Positions 39,831 to 52,875 of a stretch of DNA of 64,000 nucleotides are shown here, piece after piece. A program made the translations under genes and the position numbers. The notes below the pieces were generated by a model, which saw only the letters and a program-made list of their open reading frames with translations, was not told the origin of the DNA and made no database searches. The stretch's first letter is position 1, and each line of letters begins with the position of its first letter. This DNA comes from Alicyclobacillus sp. SO9 (lineage in GTDB: Bacteria > Bacillota > Bacilli > Alicyclobacillales > Alicyclobacillaceae): positions 4,650,001-4,714,000 of the forward strand of contig NZ_CP066339.1 of assembly GCF_016406125.1 (NCBI RefSeq), written 5' to 3'.

Positions 39831-41018
39831 TTAGGCGTTGACCTTTGTTACGACTCCAGCTCCGACGGTGCGGCCACCTTCGCGAATAGCGAAGCGTGTA
39901 CCTTCCTCAAGAGCAATTGGTGCAATCAATTCGACATCCATCGTTACGTTGTCGCCGGGCATTACCATTTCGGTACCTTCCTGCAGGCTAACAACGCCGG
40001 TTACATCAGTGGTGCGAAAGTAGAACTGCGGACGATAGCCGTTGAAGAACGGAGTATGACGGCCGCCTTCTTCTTTCGTCAACACGTAAACCTCTCCGCT
40101 AAACTTGGTGTGAGGTTTGATAGAGCCCGGCTTGACCAACACCTGGCCGCGCTCGATGTCTTTACGTTCAACACCGCGAAGCAGTGCTCCGATGTTATCT
40201 CCAGCTTCTGCTGCGTCAAGAAGTTTGCGGAACATCTCGATGCCGGTTGCAACCGTTTTGAAGCTTTCTTCTTTCATACCGACGATTTCGACTTCGTCTC
40301 CAACCTTCAAAGTACCACGTTCAACACGGCCAGTCGCAACTGTACCGCGGCCGGTAATGGTGAACACGTCTTCGACAGGCATCAAGAAAGGCTTGTCAGT
40401 GTCGCGCTCAGGGGTTGGGATGTAGTCGTCAACCGCTTGCAGCAAATCTTCAATGGCCTTTACGTTGTCTGCATCGCCTTCCAACGCCTTCAGCGCGGAA
40501 CCGCGGATGACAGGTAAGTCGTCACCAGGGAACTCATACTCGCTGAGAAGTTCACGAACTTCCATCTCAACCAGTTCCAACAGTTCTTCGTCGTCCACTT
40601 GGTCGGTCTTATTCATAAACACAACGATGTTCGGGACACCGACCTGGCGGGCCAGGAGAATGTGCTCACGGGTTTGCGGCATAGGGCCGTCAGCAGCGGA
40701 GACAACCAGAATTGCACCGTCCATCTGAGCAGCACCTGTAATCATGTTTTTCACGTAGTCAGCGTGGCCCGGGCAGTCGACGTGAGCATAGTGACGAGCC
40801 TCAGTGGAGTACTCAACGTGTGATGTGTTAATGGTAATTCCGCGCTCACGCTCTTCGGGAGCCTTATCGATTTCATCGTACTTTTGAGCCTGACCCATTC
40901 CTTTACTGGATTGGATAAGAGTCATAGCAGCTGTCAATGTGGTTTTGCCGTGGTCAACGTGACCAATGGTACCGACGTTAACGTGCGGTTTCGACCGATC
41001 GAACTTTTCCTTTGCCAT
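39831..41018 (-). CDS. tuf: Elongation factor Tu
   Basis: 395 residues; carries aminoacyl-tRNA to the ribosome. G1 [10 protein letters not shown]3 [10 protein letters not shown]4 NKTDQVDD; domains 2 and 3 complete ([23 protein letters not shown]). The only tuf copy in the window; 21 bp after fusA. Confidence 0.99.
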   Translation of the reverse strand: MAKEKFDRSKPHVNVGTIGHVDHGKTTLTAAMTLIQSSKGMGQAQKYDEIDKAPEERERGITINTSHVEYSTEARHYAHVDCPGHADYVKNMITGAAQMDGAILVVSAADGPMPQTREHILLARQVGVPNIVVFMNKTDQVDDEELLELVEMEVRELLSEYEFPGDDLPVIRGSALKALEGDADNVKAIEDLLQAVDDYIPTPERDTDKPFLMPVEDVFTITGRGTVATGRVERGTLKVGDEVEIVGMKEESFKTVATGIEMFRKLLDAAEAGDNIGALLRGVERKDIERGQVLVKPGSIKPHTKFSGEVYVLTKEEGGRHTPFFNGYRPQFYFRTTDVTGVVSLQEGTEMVMPGDNVTMDVELIAPIALEEGTRFAIREGGRTVGAGVVTKVNA

Positions 41019-41039
41019 TCAAAAATCACTCCTTCGGCG

Positions 41040-43115
41040 TTATTCGCCTTTGTTCTTTGAAATAATTTCTTGGGCTATGTTTTTGGGCACTTCTTCATAT
41101 GAACTGAACTCCATTGAATAGGTGCCTCGACCCTGCGTTCTTGAGCGAAGGCTGGTAGAATATCCGAACATCTCGGACAACGGTACGAAACCGCGAATGA
41201 CTTGTGCCCCAGCCCGCGCCTCCATGCCTTCCACACGACCGCGACGGGAGTTGATGTCTCCCATAATATCGCCCATGTATTCCTCAGGCACAGTGACCTC
41301 TACCTTCATCATAGGCTCAAGCAAGACTGGACCCGCTTTTTGCACCCCTGCCTTCAGAGCCATGGAACCAGCAATCTTAAAGGCCATCTCAGATGAGTCA
41401 ACATCATGGTATGAACCATCGTACAGCGTGGCTTTGACATCCAGCATCGGATATCCGGCAATCACGCCGTTTTGCAGCGCTTCCTTAATACCTTCATCAA
41501 CCGCAGGAATGTATTCTTTCGGAATTGCACCGCCGACAACCTTGTTGGCGAACTCATAGCCGGCACCCCGCTCCAAGGGCTCAAAGATAACCTTGACGTG
41601 GCCGTATTGACCGCGACCACCGGATTGCCGTACAAACTTGCCCTCTTGGTCAACCCGCTGCGTAATCGTCTCCTTGTATGCCACCTGAGGACGACCCACA
41701 TTGGCTGCGACCTTGAATTCACGCTGCAGACGGTCAACGATGATCTCCAGATGCAGTTCGCCCATCCCAGAGATGATGGTTTGGCCGGTTTCCTCGTCCG
41801 TAAAGGTACGGAATGTCGGATCCTCTTCCGCCAGCTTCGCCAGAGCAATCCCCATCTTATCCTGGTCTGCCTTCGTCTTTGGTTCAATGGAGACGGAGAT
41901 AACCGGTTCTGGGAACTCCATGGACTCAAGCAGCACAACTGCTTTTTCGTCGCACAGCGTATCACCCGTGCTGGTGTCTTTCAACCCAACAGCAGCAGCA
42001 ATATCTCCGGCATAGAGTGTGTTAATCTCCTCCCGGTGATTCGCGTGCATTTGCAGGATACGTCCGATACGTTCACGTTTGCCTTTAGTCGAATTCAAAA
42101 CATATGAACCGCTGTCCAGCGTGCCTGAATAGACACGAACAAAGGCTAACTTACCCACGAATGGATCGGTCATAATCTTAAACGCCAACGCAGAGAAAGG
42201 TTCTTCATCTGTGGAGTGGCGTTGAATCGGGTCTCCCTCAACGGTGTGCCCTTCAATCGGAGGTACATCCGTCGGTGCGGGGAGATAATCCACTACCGAG
42301 TCAAGCATGGGCTGAACACCCTTGTTTCTGTAGGACGAGCCGCACAGTACCGGGAAAATCTGTACAGTACAAGTTCCGTGGCGGAGGCCTAGTTTCAGTT
42401 CCTCCGTGGTTATCTCTTCACCGTCCAGATACTTCATCATCAATTCTTCGTCCAGCTCAGCTACGGCCTCAATCAACTTGGTCCGGTACTCGTCAGCCAT
42501 TTCCTTCAGATCATCCGGGATTTCACGGGCTTCTGAAGTCGTACCGAGATCGTCTGTGTAATAAACGGCCCGGTTCTCAACGAGATCGATCAGGCCTTCG
42601 AAATGGTCTTCTGCACCAATCGGCAGTTGAATCGGAACCGCGTTGGCTTTCAGCCGTGTCTTCATCTGGTCTACGCAGGACAAAAAGTCTGCACCGATGA
42701 TGTCCATTTTGTTGACGTACGCCACACGCGGAACATGATATTTGTCTGCCTGTCTCCACACCGTCTCAGACTGCGGTTCAACGCCGCCCTTTGCGTCAAA
42801 GACAGCAACTGCGCCATCCAATACGCGAAGGGAGCGTTCAACCTCGACGGTGAAGTCGACGTGACCTGGTGTGTCAATAATATTAATTCGGTGATCCCGC
42901 CACTGACAGGTCGTGGCTGCAGAAGTAATGGTGATACCGCGTTCCTGCTCCTGCGCCATCCAGTCCATGGTAGCTGCACCATCGTGAACCTCACCAATCT
43001 TATGCACGCGACCTGTGTAGAAAAGCACGCGTTCTGTGGTGGTCGTTTTACCTGCGTCAATATGCGCAATAATCCCGATGTTGCGTGTTCTCTGTAATGT
43101 AAATGGACGTGGCAA
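41040..43115 (-). CDS. fusA: Elongation factor G
   Basis: 691 residues; drives translocation. Start is TTG at 43115, 8 bp after AAAGGAGGG, giving [15 protein letters not shown]; the longer frame from 43136 begins upstream of that site. GTPase motifs [18 protein letters not shown] and NKMD, followed by domains II-V ([16 protein letters not shown] near the end). Normal length. Confidence 0.98.
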   Translation of the reverse strand: MPRPFTLQRTRNIGIIAHIDAGKTTTTERVLFYTGRVHKIGEVHDGAATMDWMAQEQERGITITSAATTCQWRDHRINIIDTPGHVDFTVEVERSLRVLDGAVAVFDAKGGVEPQSETVWRQADKYHVPRVAYVNKMDIIGADFLSCVDQMKTRLKANAVPIQLPIGAEDHFEGLIDLVENRAVYYTDDLGTTSEAREIPDDLKEMADEYRTKLIEAVAELDEELMMKYLDGEEITTEELKLGLRHGTCTVQIFPVLCGSSYRNKGVQPMLDSVVDYLPAPTDVPPIEGHTVEGDPIQRHSTDEEPFSALAFKIMTDPFVGKLAFVRVYSGTLDSGSYVLNSTKGKRERIGRILQMHANHREEINTLYAGDIAAAVGLKDTSTGDTLCDEKAVVLLESMEFPEPVISVSIEPKTKADQDKMGIALAKLAEEDPTFRTFTDEETGQTIISGMGELHLEIIVDRLQREFKVAANVGRPQVAYKETITQRVDQEGKFVRQSGGRGQYGHVKVIFEPLERGAGYEFANKVVGGAIPKEYIPAVDEGIKEALQNGVIAGYPMLDVKATLYDGSYHDVDSSEMAFKIAGSMALKAGVQKAGPVLLEPMMKVEVTVPEEYMGDIMGDINSRRGRVEGMEARAGAQVIRGFVPLSEMFGYSTSLRSRTQGRGTYSMEFSSYEEVPKNIAQEIISKNKGE

Positions 43116-43157
43116 TGAACACCCTCCTTTCGTCACGTTACAGTTACCCGCCGTTTT

Positions 43158-43628
43158 CTACCAACGATAGTGAGCAAACGCCTTGTTGGCTTCTGCCATA
43201 CGATGGGTATCTTCCTTCTTCTTCACGGCACCGCCGGTGTTGTTGGCAGCATCCATCAACTCATTCGCCAAGCGGTCGACCATTGTCTTTTCGCCGCGCT
43301 GACGAGAATAGTTCACCAACCAGCGCAAGCCAAGCGTAATGCGGCGCTCATTGCGAACCTCTACAGGCACCTGGTAGTTCGAACCGCCGACACGACGGGC
43401 TTTCACTTCCAGGACAGGCATGATATTACGCATCGCTTCTTCAAAGACCTCCATAGGGTCTTTGCTGCTGTGTTGACGCACGTCTTCGAAAGCTGCATAG
43501 ACAATGCGTTGCGCCACACCCTTCTTACCGTCCATCATTACCTTATTAACTAAACGCGTCACCATTTTGTTCCCGTAGATGGGATCTGGCATCACGTCGC
43601 GTTTTTGCACAGGACCTTTCCTAGGCAC
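43158..43628 (-). CDS. rpsG: 30S ribosomal protein S7
   Basis: 156 residues; nucleates the 30S head and represses str operons in some bacteria. Starts [18 protein letters not shown]; signature [19 protein letters not shown]. 81 bp downstream of rpsL. Confidence 0.98.
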   Translation of the reverse strand: MPRKGPVQKRDVMPDPIYGNKMVTRLVNKVMMDGKKGVAQRIVYAAFEDVRQHSSKDPMEVFEEAMRNIMPVLEVKARRVGGSNYQVPVEVRNERRITLGLRWLVNYSRQRGEKTMVDRLANELMDAANNTGGAVKKKEDTHRMAEANKAFAHYRW

Positions 43629-43709
43629 TCATCCAACCTCCTTCCAAATAGGATTGGGGAAGCCGTCTAGAGCATCTCCAACCTGCTTTACTGCTTATTG
43701 CTGCTGATC

Positions 43710-44126
<417 letters not shown>

Positions 44127-44266
44127 GCCCAGCACCTCCTTCCAAAGGCATATCGAGTTACTAAAACAACAGCATCCTTCAAGTCCACAGAGCCTGGTGG
44201 TTCATAAATGATTACAAGAGACTCAAGGCGCACTTATGCACTGTAGAAAGCGCACGGCAGGCCCTG

Positions 44267-44518
44267 TCACTCTTCCACGATGGCAGCCGCAGCAGCCCCC
44301 ACGTCAATCCCGCAGGCTTTACCGAGCTCTTTCATGGAAGTCACCCACGTCAGCGGGACACTGTGCTTGCGCGCCAGTTCCACTATGGGCTGTGTCACTC
44401 GTTCCTCAGCATCGTGTGCGACATAGACAGATCTTGCGACACGCTGTTGTAGTACTTTAATTGTCTGGTTGGAACCGATTGTCATCTTGCTTGCCTGGCG
44501 TATCCGTTCCAGGGACAC
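44267..44518 (-). CDS. L7Ae-family kink-turn RNA-binding protein (YbxF/L7Ae-like)
   Basis: 83 residues. L7Ae family in Bacillus binds K-turn RNA and sits between rpoC and rpsL, as here. Recognisable core KTVRVLQQ-type helix (NQTIKVLQQRVARSVYVAHDA) and the C-terminal LARKHSVPLTWVTSMKELGKACGIDVG. Function beyond RNA binding is unclear. The gap of 140 bp to rpsL shows no gene. Confidence 0.93.
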   Translation of the reverse strand: MSLERIRQASKMTIGSNQTIKVLQQRVARSVYVAHDAEERVTQPIVELARKHSVPLTWVTSMKELGKACGIDVGAAAAAIVEE

Positions 44519-44674
44519 GGCTAAGCCTCCCTAAATGAACCATCTCAAAGGCACACTCAAAGATTCTATCACCGCATAATCCGGGCTGTCAACACGATTT
44601 ACGTGCCATCTTGACAACCCGGCGAATTCTGCGTGTGACGGTAGGAGTTGCCGTGTTCACTTGTAATCTATTGT

Positions 44675-47600
44675 TTACTCCGAGACCGTAAGCGCGGAGT
44701 CCGCTTCTGCCTCTTGCTCCGCTTCTCCTGCCGTACTGTCGAGCACATCCAACTTGCGATAGCGGGCCATGCCCGTGCCAGCCGGAATCAGCTTACCAAT
44801 AATCACGTTCTCTTTCAGGCCCATGAGTTCATCGACCTTGCCCTTGATGGCCGCCTCCGTGAGAACGCGCGTCGTCTCCTGGAATGAAGCAGCAGACAAG
44901 AAGGAATCGGTCTCCAAAGATGCTTTGGTGATACCGAGCAGTGCCGGGCGCGCGACTGCAGGCTCCTGCCCTTGGACGAGCACATCTTCGTTCGCCTTCT
45001 CGTAGTCAAACAAGTCAACGTACGTACCAGGCAACAGCGTTGTATCGCCAGCGTCCAGAACCCGCACCTTGCGCAACATCTGTCGGACCATAACCTCTAC
45101 GTGCTTATCGCTGATGTCCACACCTTGCAACCGATATACCCGCTGGACTTCACGCAGGAGGTACATCTGTACGCCTTGCAACCCCTTGACGCGGAGCATT
45201 TCCTTCGGGTCCACCGAGCCTTCAGTGAGTTCGTCACCCGCTCTGATAACCTGCCCCTCACTGACGCGTATGCGAGAGCCGTACGGGATGGAGTAGACCT
45301 TTGCTTCGCTCCCTCCCTCGACTTCGATTTCACGCTTATCCTTGGCTTCCCTGATGCCTGTGACCGTACCGTCGAACTCGGTGATGACGGCCTGACCTTT
45401 CGGGTTCCGCGCTTCAAAAAGTTCCTGAACCCGAGGCAAACCTTGAGTGATGTCGTCCCCTGCTACACCGCCGGTATGGAAGGTTCTCATGGTTAGCTGC
45501 GTACCAGGCTCACCGATAGACTGGGCAGCAATGATGCCTACAGCTTCACCGATTTCAACCATTTGGCCTGTAGCCAAGTTGCGACCGTAGCACTGCACAC
45601 ACACACCGTGCCGACTTCTGCACGTCAGAACCGAACGGATGTAGACTTCAGTAATACCAGAGTCCACAATCTCTGATGCTGCTTCCGTACTGATGACTTC
45701 GTTTTTGGCAACAATGACGGCACCAGTCTCTGGGTGATGCACGTCCTCGAAGACGACGCGTCCTTCAAGGCGATCAATCAGGTCTTCAATAATCTCACTG
45801 CCGTCGCGAATCTGAGATACCTTCAATCCCTTGTCAGTACCACAATCAACCTCACGCACAATCACATCTTGCGCCACATCGACAAGACGCCTGGTCAGGT
45901 AGCCGGAGTCTGCCGTCCGCAGAGCGGTATCGGCTAATCCTTTTCGCGCGCCGTGCGTGGACATGAAGTACTCCAACACCGTGAGACCTTCGCGGAAGTT
46001 GGACTTAATTGGCAATCCGATAATCCGACCGGAAGGATTGGCCATCAGTCCGCGCATCCCAGCCAACTGAGTAATCTGCGAGTTGGAACCGCGGGCCCCG
46101 GAAGTGGCCATCATGTAAATTGGATTCAATTCGTCCATGCTGTGCATGAGCGTCTCGGAAACTTTTTCTTTTGCATCGGTCCAGATTTGACTGAAGGAAA
46201 TGTATTTCTCTTCCTCGGTAATCAGACCGCGTCGGAACTGTGCTTCCAGCTTGTGCTGACGCTCCTGAGCTTCGTCAATGATGTCAGCCTTCTCTGCCGG
46301 CACGACAATGTCCGACACTGCAATCGTGATGCCCGCCTGAGTCGAGTAGTGGAAACCAAGCTGCTTTACTCTGTCCAGAATTTCTGCGGTAGACGTTGTA
46401 CCGTAGCGACGGAAACACTCACCGAGAATATTGCCAAGGTCCTTCTTAATAATGGCTTTTGGACTCGGACGATTTACAATCTTAGTGCGCAGGTCCACAC
46501 CTTTTTCGAAGACAAACGTGTCGTCAGGTGTGCCATCCAGCAAATTGGACTTTGCTCCCGAATGCAAGTACGGGAAGTCCTCAGGAAACACATTGTTAAA
46601 CATCAGTTTCCCAGGGGTTGTAATCAATATTGCGTCACGCTGCTTCTCGGTAAAAGACGTCTTGTTCAAACCCCGTACGGGCAACGCAATTCGAGAATGC
46701 AGGCTGACGACGCCTTGCTGCAACGCCATCTCAACCTCGGAGAAGCTGGAGAAGATCTGTGCTTTGCCTTTTGCGCCTGCCTTCTCCATGGTCAAGTAGT
46801 ACGGCCCAAGGACCATGTCCTGCGTTGGCGTAACAACCGGCTTTCCATCTTTCGGATTCAAAATGTTGTGGGCTGCCAACATCAGCAGTCTGGCCTCAGC
46901 TTGAGCTTCCGCCGAAAGCGGGACGTGAACGGCCATCTGGTCACCGTCAAAGTCGGCGTTATAAGCTGTACACACCAACGGATGCAGACGAATTGCACGA
47001 CCCTCCACCAAGATTGGCTCAAACGCTTGAATACCAAGACGGTGAAGTGTCGGGGCTCGGTTCAACAGAACTGGATGCTCCTTAATCACATCTTCAACCA
47101 CGTCCCATACTTCCGGTGACACGCGCTCAACTTTACGCTTCGCGCTCTTGATGTTGTGGGCAAGCCCTCTTGCCACCAACTCTTTCATCACAAACGGTTT
47201 AAACAGTTCGAGCGCCATTTCCTTTGGCAGACCGCACTGAAACATATTCAAGTCGGGTCCGACAACAATGACGGAACGTCCGGAGTAGTCAACGCGCTTA
47301 CCGAGCAGGTTCTGACGAAAACGTCCCTGTTTCCCTTTCAACATGTGGGACAGCGACTTGAGCGGGCGGTTGCCGGGTCCTGTTACCGGACGGCCGCGAC
47401 GACCATTGTCAATGAGCGCATCCACCGCTTCCTGAAGCATGCGTTTCTCGTTCTGGACAATAATGTCCGGAGCTCCTAAGTCAAGCAACCGTTTCAATCG
47501 ATTGTTCCTGTTGATAACCCGACGGTACAAGTCATTTAAGTCGGAAGTAGCAAAGCGTCCGCCATCCAACTGCACCATCGGCCGTAAATCCGGCGGAATA

Positions 47601-48298
47601 ACGGGAAGTGCTTCGAGAATCATCCATGCCGGTTCATTACCCGAATTCCGGAATGACTCGAGCACCTCCAGCCGTTTGATAGCGCGGTTTCTGCGTTGAC
47701 CCTGCGCTGTCCGGAGCTCCTCTTTCAGCATCTCCACTTCTTTGTCAGGGTTCACTTCGAGGAGAAGCTTCTTGATGGATTCCGCACCCATCCCCGCTTC
47801 AAACGCGTACCCGTATTTCTCACGATAAGAGCGATACTCTTTTTCGCTCAGCAGTTGTTTCTGCTCAAGCGGGGTGTCCCCTGGATCGGTGACGACATAG
47901 GACGCGAAGTAGATAACTTCTTCCAGCGCTCTCGGAGACATATCGAGCACTAGCCCCATTCGGCTTGGAATACCTTTGAAATACCAAATGTGCGATACAG
48001 GTGCCGCAAGTTCGATGTGGCCCATGCGCTCACGGCGCACTTTGGCCCTTGTCACTTCGACGCCGCAGCGGTCGCACACAACACCCTTATAGCGAACACG
48101 CTTATATTTGCCGCAATGACATTCCCAGTCTTTCTGCGGTCCAAAAATCTTTTCGCAGAACAAGCCTTCCTTTTCGGGTCGCAGTGTTCGATAGTTAATG
48201 GTCTCGGGTTTCTTAACCTCGCCGTGTGACCAAGAACGGATTTTCTCGGACGAAGCGAGCCCTATTTTCATGAACTCAAAGTTGTTCACGTCTATCAA
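44675..48298 (-). CDS. rpoC: RNA polymerase beta' subunit
   Basis: 1207 residues. Start is TTG with GGGGAGGA upstream, giving [16 protein letters not shown] as in Bacillus. Zinc cluster near residues 60-78 ([20 protein letters not shown]), catalytic [12 protein letters not shown] (three Asp for Mg), bridge/trigger regions, and a second zinc cluster [13 protein letters not shown]. Closes with an acidic C-terminus. No insertions. Confidence 0.99.
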   Translation of the reverse strand: MIDVNNFEFMKIGLASSEKIRSWSHGEVKKPETINYRTLRPEKEGLFCEKIFGPQKDWECHCGKYKRVRYKGVVCDRCGVEVTRAKVRRERMGHIELAAPVSHIWYFKGIPSRMGLVLDMSPRALEEVIYFASYVVTDPGDTPLEQKQLLSEKEYRSYREKYGYAFEAGMGAESIKKLLLEVNPDKEVEMLKEELRTAQGQRRNRAIKRLEVLESFRNSGNEPAWMILEALPVIPPDLRPMVQLDGGRFATSDLNDLYRRVINRNNRLKRLLDLGAPDIIVQNEKRMLQEAVDALIDNGRRGRPVTGPGNRPLKSLSHMLKGKQGRFRQNLLGKRVDYSGRSVIVVGPDLNMFQCGLPKEMALELFKPFVMKELVARGLAHNIKSAKRKVERVSPEVWDVVEDVIKEHPVLLNRAPTLHRLGIQAFEPILVEGRAIRLHPLVCTAYNADFDGDQMAVHVPLSAEAQAEARLLMLAAHNILNPKDGKPVVTPTQDMVLGPYYLTMEKAGAKGKAQIFSSFSEVEMALQQGVVSLHSRIALPVRGLNKTSFTEKQRDAILITTPGKLMFNNVFPEDFPYLHSGAKSNLLDGTPDDTFVFEKGVDLRTKIVNRPSPKAIIKKDLGNILGECFRRYGTTSTAEILDRVKQLGFHYSTQAGITIAVSDIVVPAEKADIIDEAQERQHKLEAQFRRGLITEEEKYISFSQIWTDAKEKVSETLMHSMDELNPIYMMATSGARGSNSQITQLAGMRGLMANPSGRIIGLPIKSNFREGLTVLEYFMSTHGARKGLADTALRTADSGYLTRRLVDVAQDVIVREVDCGTDKGLKVSQIRDGSEIIEDLIDRLEGRVVFEDVHHPETGAVIVAKNEVISTEAASEIVDSGITEVYIRSVLTCRSRHGVCVQCYGRNLATGQMVEIGEAVGIIAAQSIGEPGTQLTMRTFHTGGVAGDDITQGLPRVQELFEARNPKGQAVITEFDGTVTGIREAKDKREIEVEGGSEAKVYSIPYGSRIRVSEGQVIRAGDELTEGSVDPKEMLRVKGLQGVQMYLLREVQRVYRLQGVDISDKHVEVMVRQMLRKVRVLDAGDTTLLPGTYVDLFDYEKANEDVLVQGQEPAVARPALLGITKASLETDSFLSAASFQETTRVLTEAAIKGKVDELMGLKENVIIGKLIPAGTGMARYRKLDVLDSTAGEAEQEAEADSALTVSE

Positions 48299-48361
48299 GG
48301 AGGATCCTCCCCTTCCGCTTATTCAACCGTATGAGGCGCCCTCGCCCAGTCAGCAGAGCAA

Positions 48362-48396
48362 CGGCAACAGAGTGAAATGGGTTCATTCTGTTGCCG
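48362..48396 (-). promoter_or_regulatory. Long hairpin between rpoB and rpoC
   Basis: A perfect 10-bp stem (CGGCAACAGA with TCTGTTGCCG) encloses 15 bases that can pair further (GAATG with CATTTC). No T tract follows, so it is more likely an RNase processing or mRNA-stability element than a terminator. It is in a 109-bp gap. Confidence 0.5.
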
Positions 48397-48407
48397 GCGA
48401 CGACCTG

Positions 48408-51400
48408 TCAGTCCCCGCCGATTTCGTTCATCTCCAGGTTCAAGTTCAACTTCTCCCCGGCATCTTCATCCTCATCAGATTCTTTCATGACAATCTCCTG
48501 CTCATCTTCACTTAGAATCTTCACGTCCATACCAAGGCTTTGAAGTTCCTTGATGAGGACCTTAAAGGATTCCGGCACTCCCGGCTCCGGCACATTCTCA
48601 CCTTTGACAATTGCCTCGTAAGTCTTGACGCGCCCTACGACGTCATCTGACTTAACCGTAAGAATTTCTTGCAAAGTGTAAGACGCACCGTAGGCTTCCA
48701 ATGCCCAAACTTCCATTTCACCGAAACGCTGTCCGCCGAACTGTGCTTTACCGCCAAGGGGCTGCTGCGTCACAAGGGAGTACGGACCCGTTGAACGAGC
48801 ATGAATCTTATCGTCCACCAAATGGTGAAGCTTCAACATGTATACACAACCCACTGTAACCCTGTTGTCGAAGGGGTCTCCGGTTCGTCCGTCAAACAAC
48901 TGATGCTTTCCGTCTCTCGAGTAGCCAGCCTCTTCAAGTGTGTCAAACACGTCATCCGAGTGGGCACCGTCGAAAACCGGAGTGGCCATCTTAATACCAA
49001 GGGCCCGCGCCGCCATGCCAAGGTGGGTTTCAAGCACCTGTCCAATGTTCATCCGAGAAGGAACACCCAAGGGATTCAAAACAATCTCTACAGGGGTACC
49101 GTCTTCCATAAACGGCATATCTTCCTCAGGCAGAATACGAGCTACGACACCCTTGTTCCCATGCCGTCCAGCCATTTTGTCGCCAACGGAGATTTTCCGC
49201 TTTTGCGCGATGTAAACACGGACCAGTTCATTGACACCAGCTGGCAATTCGTCGCCATTTTCTCGCGTAAACACCTTTACATCGACGATAATGCCGGCAC
49301 CTCCGTGGGGTACACGGAGCGATGTATCCCGAACTTCGCGGGCCTTTTCTCCAAAAATGGCATGCAGCAAACGTTCTTCCGCCGTGAGCTCAGTGACTCC
49401 CTTGGGTGTCACCTTGCCAACCAGGATGTCTCCTGCTCGGATTTCAGCACCAATCCGAATGATGCCGCGCTCATCCAGGTTCTTAAGCGCATCTTCGCCA
49501 ACATTCGGGATGTCCCGAGTGATTTCTTCAGGTCCGAGCTTCGTGTCGCGAGCTTCAAGTTCGTACTCTTCTATGTGAATTGAAGTGTAAATATCTTCTT
49601 TGACAACCTTCTCTGACAAGAGAATGGCGTCTTCGTAGTTGTAGCCTTCCCACGTCATGAAGGCGACCACGACATTGCGTCCGAGTGCAATCTCACCGGT
49701 CTCGGTCGCAGGACCATCGGCAAGAATGTCTCCCTTTTTGACCTTCATTCCTTCACGAACAATAGGCCGTTGGTTGATACAAGTGTTCTGGTTGGAGCGT
49801 ATAAATTTGTGCAGGCGATACTTATCCAGGTCGCCTTTCACGGTACGTCCGTCCACCTGCTGTTCGGGCCGAATCCAGATTTCCTTCGCAGTCACTCGCT
49901 CAACCGTTCCGCCTCGTTTAGCGAGTACACAGACACCAGAATCCCGAGCTGCTTGATGTTCCATTCCGGTACCTACAAAAGGCGAATCCGTAACCATCAG
50001 AGGCACCGCCTGCCGCTGCATGTTCGAACCCATCAACGCTCTGTTCGCATCATCGTTCTCCAAGAAAGGAATCATCGCAGTCGCGACGGAGACAACCTGC
50101 TTTGGAGAAACGTCCATATAATCAATGCGATCGCGTGCGACCGTGAGCACTTCTTCCCTGAACCGAGCAATAACTTCTTCGTTTTGGAAGTGCCCGTCTT
50201 CAGTCAAAGGGGCATTGGCTTGTGCAATAATATAGTTTTCCTCTTCATCTGCCGTCAGGTAATCAATCTTTTCCGTAACAACACCAGTGTCCGGATCAAC
50301 CCGCCGGTAGGGCGTCTCAATGAACCCGTACTCGTTAATCCTTGCATAACTGGACAAAGAGTTAATCAAGCCAATATTAGGACCTTCAGGAGTCTCAATT
50401 GGACACATACGGCCATAGTGAGAATAGTGCACGTCTCGCACTTCAAAGCCAGCACGTTCACGAGTCAGACCTCCCGGCCCCAGTGCCGAAAGCCTGCGTT
50501 TATGGGTCAGTTCAGCCAATGGGTTGGTCTGGTCCATAAACTGTGACAACTGACTGGATCCGAAGAACTCCTTAATCGACGCAATCACAGGTCTGATGTT
50601 AATCAAAGCCTGCGGGGTAATGGCACTCGCGTCCTGAATTGACATGCGTTCGCGCACAACCCGCTCCATTCTCGACAAACCGATGCGGAATTGGTTCTGG
50701 AGCAGTTCGCCCACAGAACGCAAACGCCGGTTGCCTAAATGGTCAATGTCGTCAGTCGAACCGACACCATGCAGCAAATTAAAGAAATAACTGACCGCCG
50801 ACAGAATATCCGAGGGAATGATGTGCTTCATCGAGCGGTCGACACCGCCATTTCCAATGACATGCAGCACTTTTCCGTCTTCGGTCTGCGAGAACACCTT
50901 AATGGTTTGCAGAGGGATGTCATCCTCTTCCAGAAGGTCAGGAGTAGCACGCACAGACAAACGTCCTACGTTCCCCTCCAGATGAGGCAAGACCTTGTCC
51001 AGCAGTCGGCGATCCAGCACTTCGCCGGCTTCAGCGATAATTTCGCCTGTATCCATCTCGACTAAGGTTTCAGCCAAACGCTGATTCAAAAGCCTGTTTT
51101 TGATATGCAATTTCTTATTGATTTTGTAGCGACCAACGTTCGCCAAGTCATAACGCTTCGGGTCGAAAAATCGAGAGGCCAGCAAGGCGCGAGCGTTGTC
51201 CACTGTAGGCGGTTCACCAGGCCGCAAGCGCTCATAAATTTCAATCAAAGCGCGCTCGGTTGAGTCGGTGGTGTCCTTGTCAAGCGTGTTTTGCAAATAC
51301 TCATTCTCTCCGAAGAGATCGATAATCTCTTGGTCTGCCCCTAGACCCAAGGCCCGCAACAACACGGTAATGGGCAGTTTGCGAGTTCTATCAATCCGTA

Positions 51401-51941
51401 CGTAAGCCACATCTTTGGCGTCCGTCTCAAACTCCAGCCATGCACCGCGGTTTGGGATGACAGTGGCCGCGTAGGACCGCTTCCCATTCTTGTCGAACTT
51501 GCTGTTAAAATAGACACTGGGAGAGCGAACTAACTGGCTGACAATGACGCGTTCGGCGCCGTTGATAATAAACGTCCCCGTATCGGTCATGAGCGGGAAG
51601 TCTCCCATAAACACTTCCTGCTCCTTCACTTCGCCAGTTTCCTTGTTAATCAAGCGAACCTTCACACGAAGCGGCGCAGCATAGGTTACATCGCGTTCTT
51701 TTGAATCTTCCACATCGTACTTCGGTTCACCCAGGCTATAGTCGACGAACTCCAGCACAAGGTTACCGGTAAAGTCCTGAATCGGCGAGATATCCGAAAA
51801 CATCTCCCGCAGGCCTTCCTCCAAAAACCACTGGTAGGACTGCTGCTGAATCTCAATCAGATTCGGTAAGTCCAGCACCTCATGGATGCGCGCGTACGAG
51901 CGTCGTTCCCGCCATCCATATTTCACCATGTGTCCGTGCAA
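48408..51941 (-). CDS. rpoB: RNA polymerase beta subunit
   Basis: 1177 residues. Start taken as TTG at 51941 (GAGGGG at 8 bp), giving [22 protein letters not shown]; the GTG at 51950 is too close to the ribosome site. The rifampicin-binding cluster [26 protein letters not shown], split around residues 470-500, is wild type. Catalytic-domain DGIIRIG-type and C-terminal switch regions complete. Confidence 0.98.
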   Translation of the reverse strand: MHGHMVKYGWRERRSYARIHEVLDLPNLIEIQQQSYQWFLEEGLREMFSDISPIQDFTGNLVLEFVDYSLGEPKYDVEDSKERDVTYAAPLRVKVRLINKETGEVKEQEVFMGDFPLMTDTGTFIINGAERVIVSQLVRSPSVYFNSKFDKNGKRSYAATVIPNRGAWLEFETDAKDVAYVRIDRTRKLPITVLLRALGLGADQEIIDLFGENEYLQNTLDKDTTDSTERALIEIYERLRPGEPPTVDNARALLASRFFDPKRYDLANVGRYKINKKLHIKNRLLNQRLAETLVEMDTGEIIAEAGEVLDRRLLDKVLPHLEGNVGRLSVRATPDLLEEDDIPLQTIKVFSQTEDGKVLHVIGNGGVDRSMKHIIPSDILSAVSYFFNLLHGVGSTDDIDHLGNRRLRSVGELLQNQFRIGLSRMERVVRERMSIQDASAITPQALINIRPVIASIKEFFGSSQLSQFMDQTNPLAELTHKRRLSALGPGGLTRERAGFEVRDVHYSHYGRMCPIETPEGPNIGLINSLSSYARINEYGFIETPYRRVDPDTGVVTEKIDYLTADEEENYIIAQANAPLTEDGHFQNEEVIARFREEVLTVARDRIDYMDVSPKQVVSVATAMIPFLENDDANRALMGSNMQRQAVPLMVTDSPFVGTGMEHQAARDSGVCVLAKRGGTVERVTAKEIWIRPEQQVDGRTVKGDLDKYRLHKFIRSNQNTCINQRPIVREGMKVKKGDILADGPATETGEIALGRNVVVAFMTWEGYNYEDAILLSEKVVKEDIYTSIHIEEYELEARDTKLGPEEITRDIPNVGEDALKNLDERGIIRIGAEIRAGDILVGKVTPKGVTELTAEERLLHAIFGEKAREVRDTSLRVPHGGAGIIVDVKVFTRENGDELPAGVNELVRVYIAQKRKISVGDKMAGRHGNKGVVARILPEEDMPFMEDGTPVEIVLNPLGVPSRMNIGQVLETHLGMAARALGIKMATPVFDGAHSDDVFDTLEEAGYSRDGKHQLFDGRTGDPFDNRVTVGCVYMLKLHHLVDDKIHARSTGPYSLVTQQPLGGKAQFGGQRFGEMEVWALEAYGASYTLQEILTVKSDDVVGRVKTYEAIVKGENVPEPGVPESFKVLIKELQSLGMDVKILSEDEQEIVMKESDEDEDAGEKLNLNLEMNEIGGD

Positions 51942-52108
51942 AACCTTCACCCCTCATGCCGAATAGAAATAGACTTTTGACAAAACAAAAATAAAATGAG
52001 GTCGCTTTCCAACCACATTTTTCAAATGGAGAGGCAGTATTCACCTATCGCCGAATGGTTTGAATGCTATTCATCCCCCATCGTACCGACCGAATTTTGC
52101 ATTGAGTG

Positions 52109-52137
52109 ATTATATCATTGGGACATAACCATGTCAA
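52109..52137 (-). promoter_or_regulatory. Consensus sigma-A promoter of rpoB-rpoC
   Basis: TTGACA and TATAAT with exactly 17 bp between on the minus strand, a perfect consensus, about 165 bp upstream of the rpoB start. The -35 box lies in one copy of an imperfect 19-bp direct repeat (52132-52150 and 52151-52169). Confidence 0.9.
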
Positions 52138-52165
52138 ATCAAAAACTCACGTGTCAAATCAAAAC

Positions 52166-52762
52166 TCAGAAACTTGTTACAGACCTGTACACGTGATAGC
52201 CGCCGCTCTTTTCACACAACTCTACCCGCGAAAACAGCGCTTCAAGCGTAGAACGAGCACTTGCCGCCCCCTGCTTCTTTTGAATCACAATCCACAGTTC
52301 CCCGCCTGGCTTCAAATGGTCTCTCGCTTCAGCAAACAAACGATAGACCACGGCTTTGCCGGCTCGAATCGGAGGATTCAAAAGCACCGCATCGGCGACC
52401 AGTGCAGGCACTGCCGCAAAACCATCACTGACATGCGTCTCACAGCGTTGCTCGAACCCGCCTAAGTTTGCTTGGGCCAGTTGGACCGCTCTCCTATTGA
52501 CGTCGAGCAGAACCCAACGTGTCTTCGGATATACCCTCAGCAAGACCCCTGCCACAGGACCATAGCCGCAGCCCAAATCTACTATCGTCCCAGCTTCAGG
52601 AAGTCGGACTGTCTCGATTAGCAGTCGAGTGCCGTAGTCGAGCCCCTTTTTCGAGAACACACCACTGTCGGTTTTTAACTCCAGCGCTGTAGCGCGAGCG
52701 TGAACCTCAACAACCCGTGTCTCATGCTTAACTGAAGGCTCGCTTGTATAGTAGTGATCCAC
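52166..52762 (-). CDS. RsmC-like class I methyltransferase YbxB
   Basis: 198 residues from a GTG at 52762, matching the Bacillus YbxB start (VDHYYTSEPSVKHE). SAM-binding motif DLGCGYGPVAG, and the N6/N2-methylase motif NPPIRAGK; 16S rRNA guanine methylation is inferred from RsmC. The longer frame to 52828 lies in the rplL terminator and is rejected. Order rplL-ybxB-rpoB is the Firmicutes standard. Confidence 0.93.
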   Translation of the reverse strand: MDHYYTSEPSVKHETRVVEVHARATALELKTDSGVFSKKGLDYGTRLLIETVRLPEAGTIVDLGCGYGPVAGVLLRVYPKTRWVLLDVNRRAVQLAQANLGGFEQRCETHVSDGFAAVPALVADAVLLNPPIRAGKAVVYRLFAEARDHLKPGGELWIVIQKKQGAASARSTLEALFSRVELCEKSGGYHVYRSVTSF

Positions 52763-52810
52763 CTTGCCTGCCCCCCGGCCGTATTGTCGGTACTCCGCAG
52801 CGCAATAGAC

Positions 52811-52841
52811 AAAACGCTCACCAGCCAAGGCCGGTGAGCGT
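52811..52841 (-). terminator. Terminator/attenuator after rplL
   Basis: On the minus strand ACGCTCACC pairs with GGTGAGCGT, with GCC/GGC extending the stem, followed by TTTTGTC. It lies 35 bp past the rplL stop and can limit read-through from rplJL into ybxB-rpoBC. Confidence 0.88.
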
Positions 52842-52875
52842 CAGCAGCGCCGGAAACCGGCGCATCCAGAGCAGG

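Noticed and set aside
45953-47119. Long 388-codon frame antisense to rpoC
   Set aside because: Composition follows the rpoC codons read backwards; no ribosome site or protein features.
52763-52828. 22-residue N-terminal extension of the YbxB methyltransferase
   Set aside because: Overlaps the rplL terminator, lacks a ribosome site, and does not match the Bacillus start.
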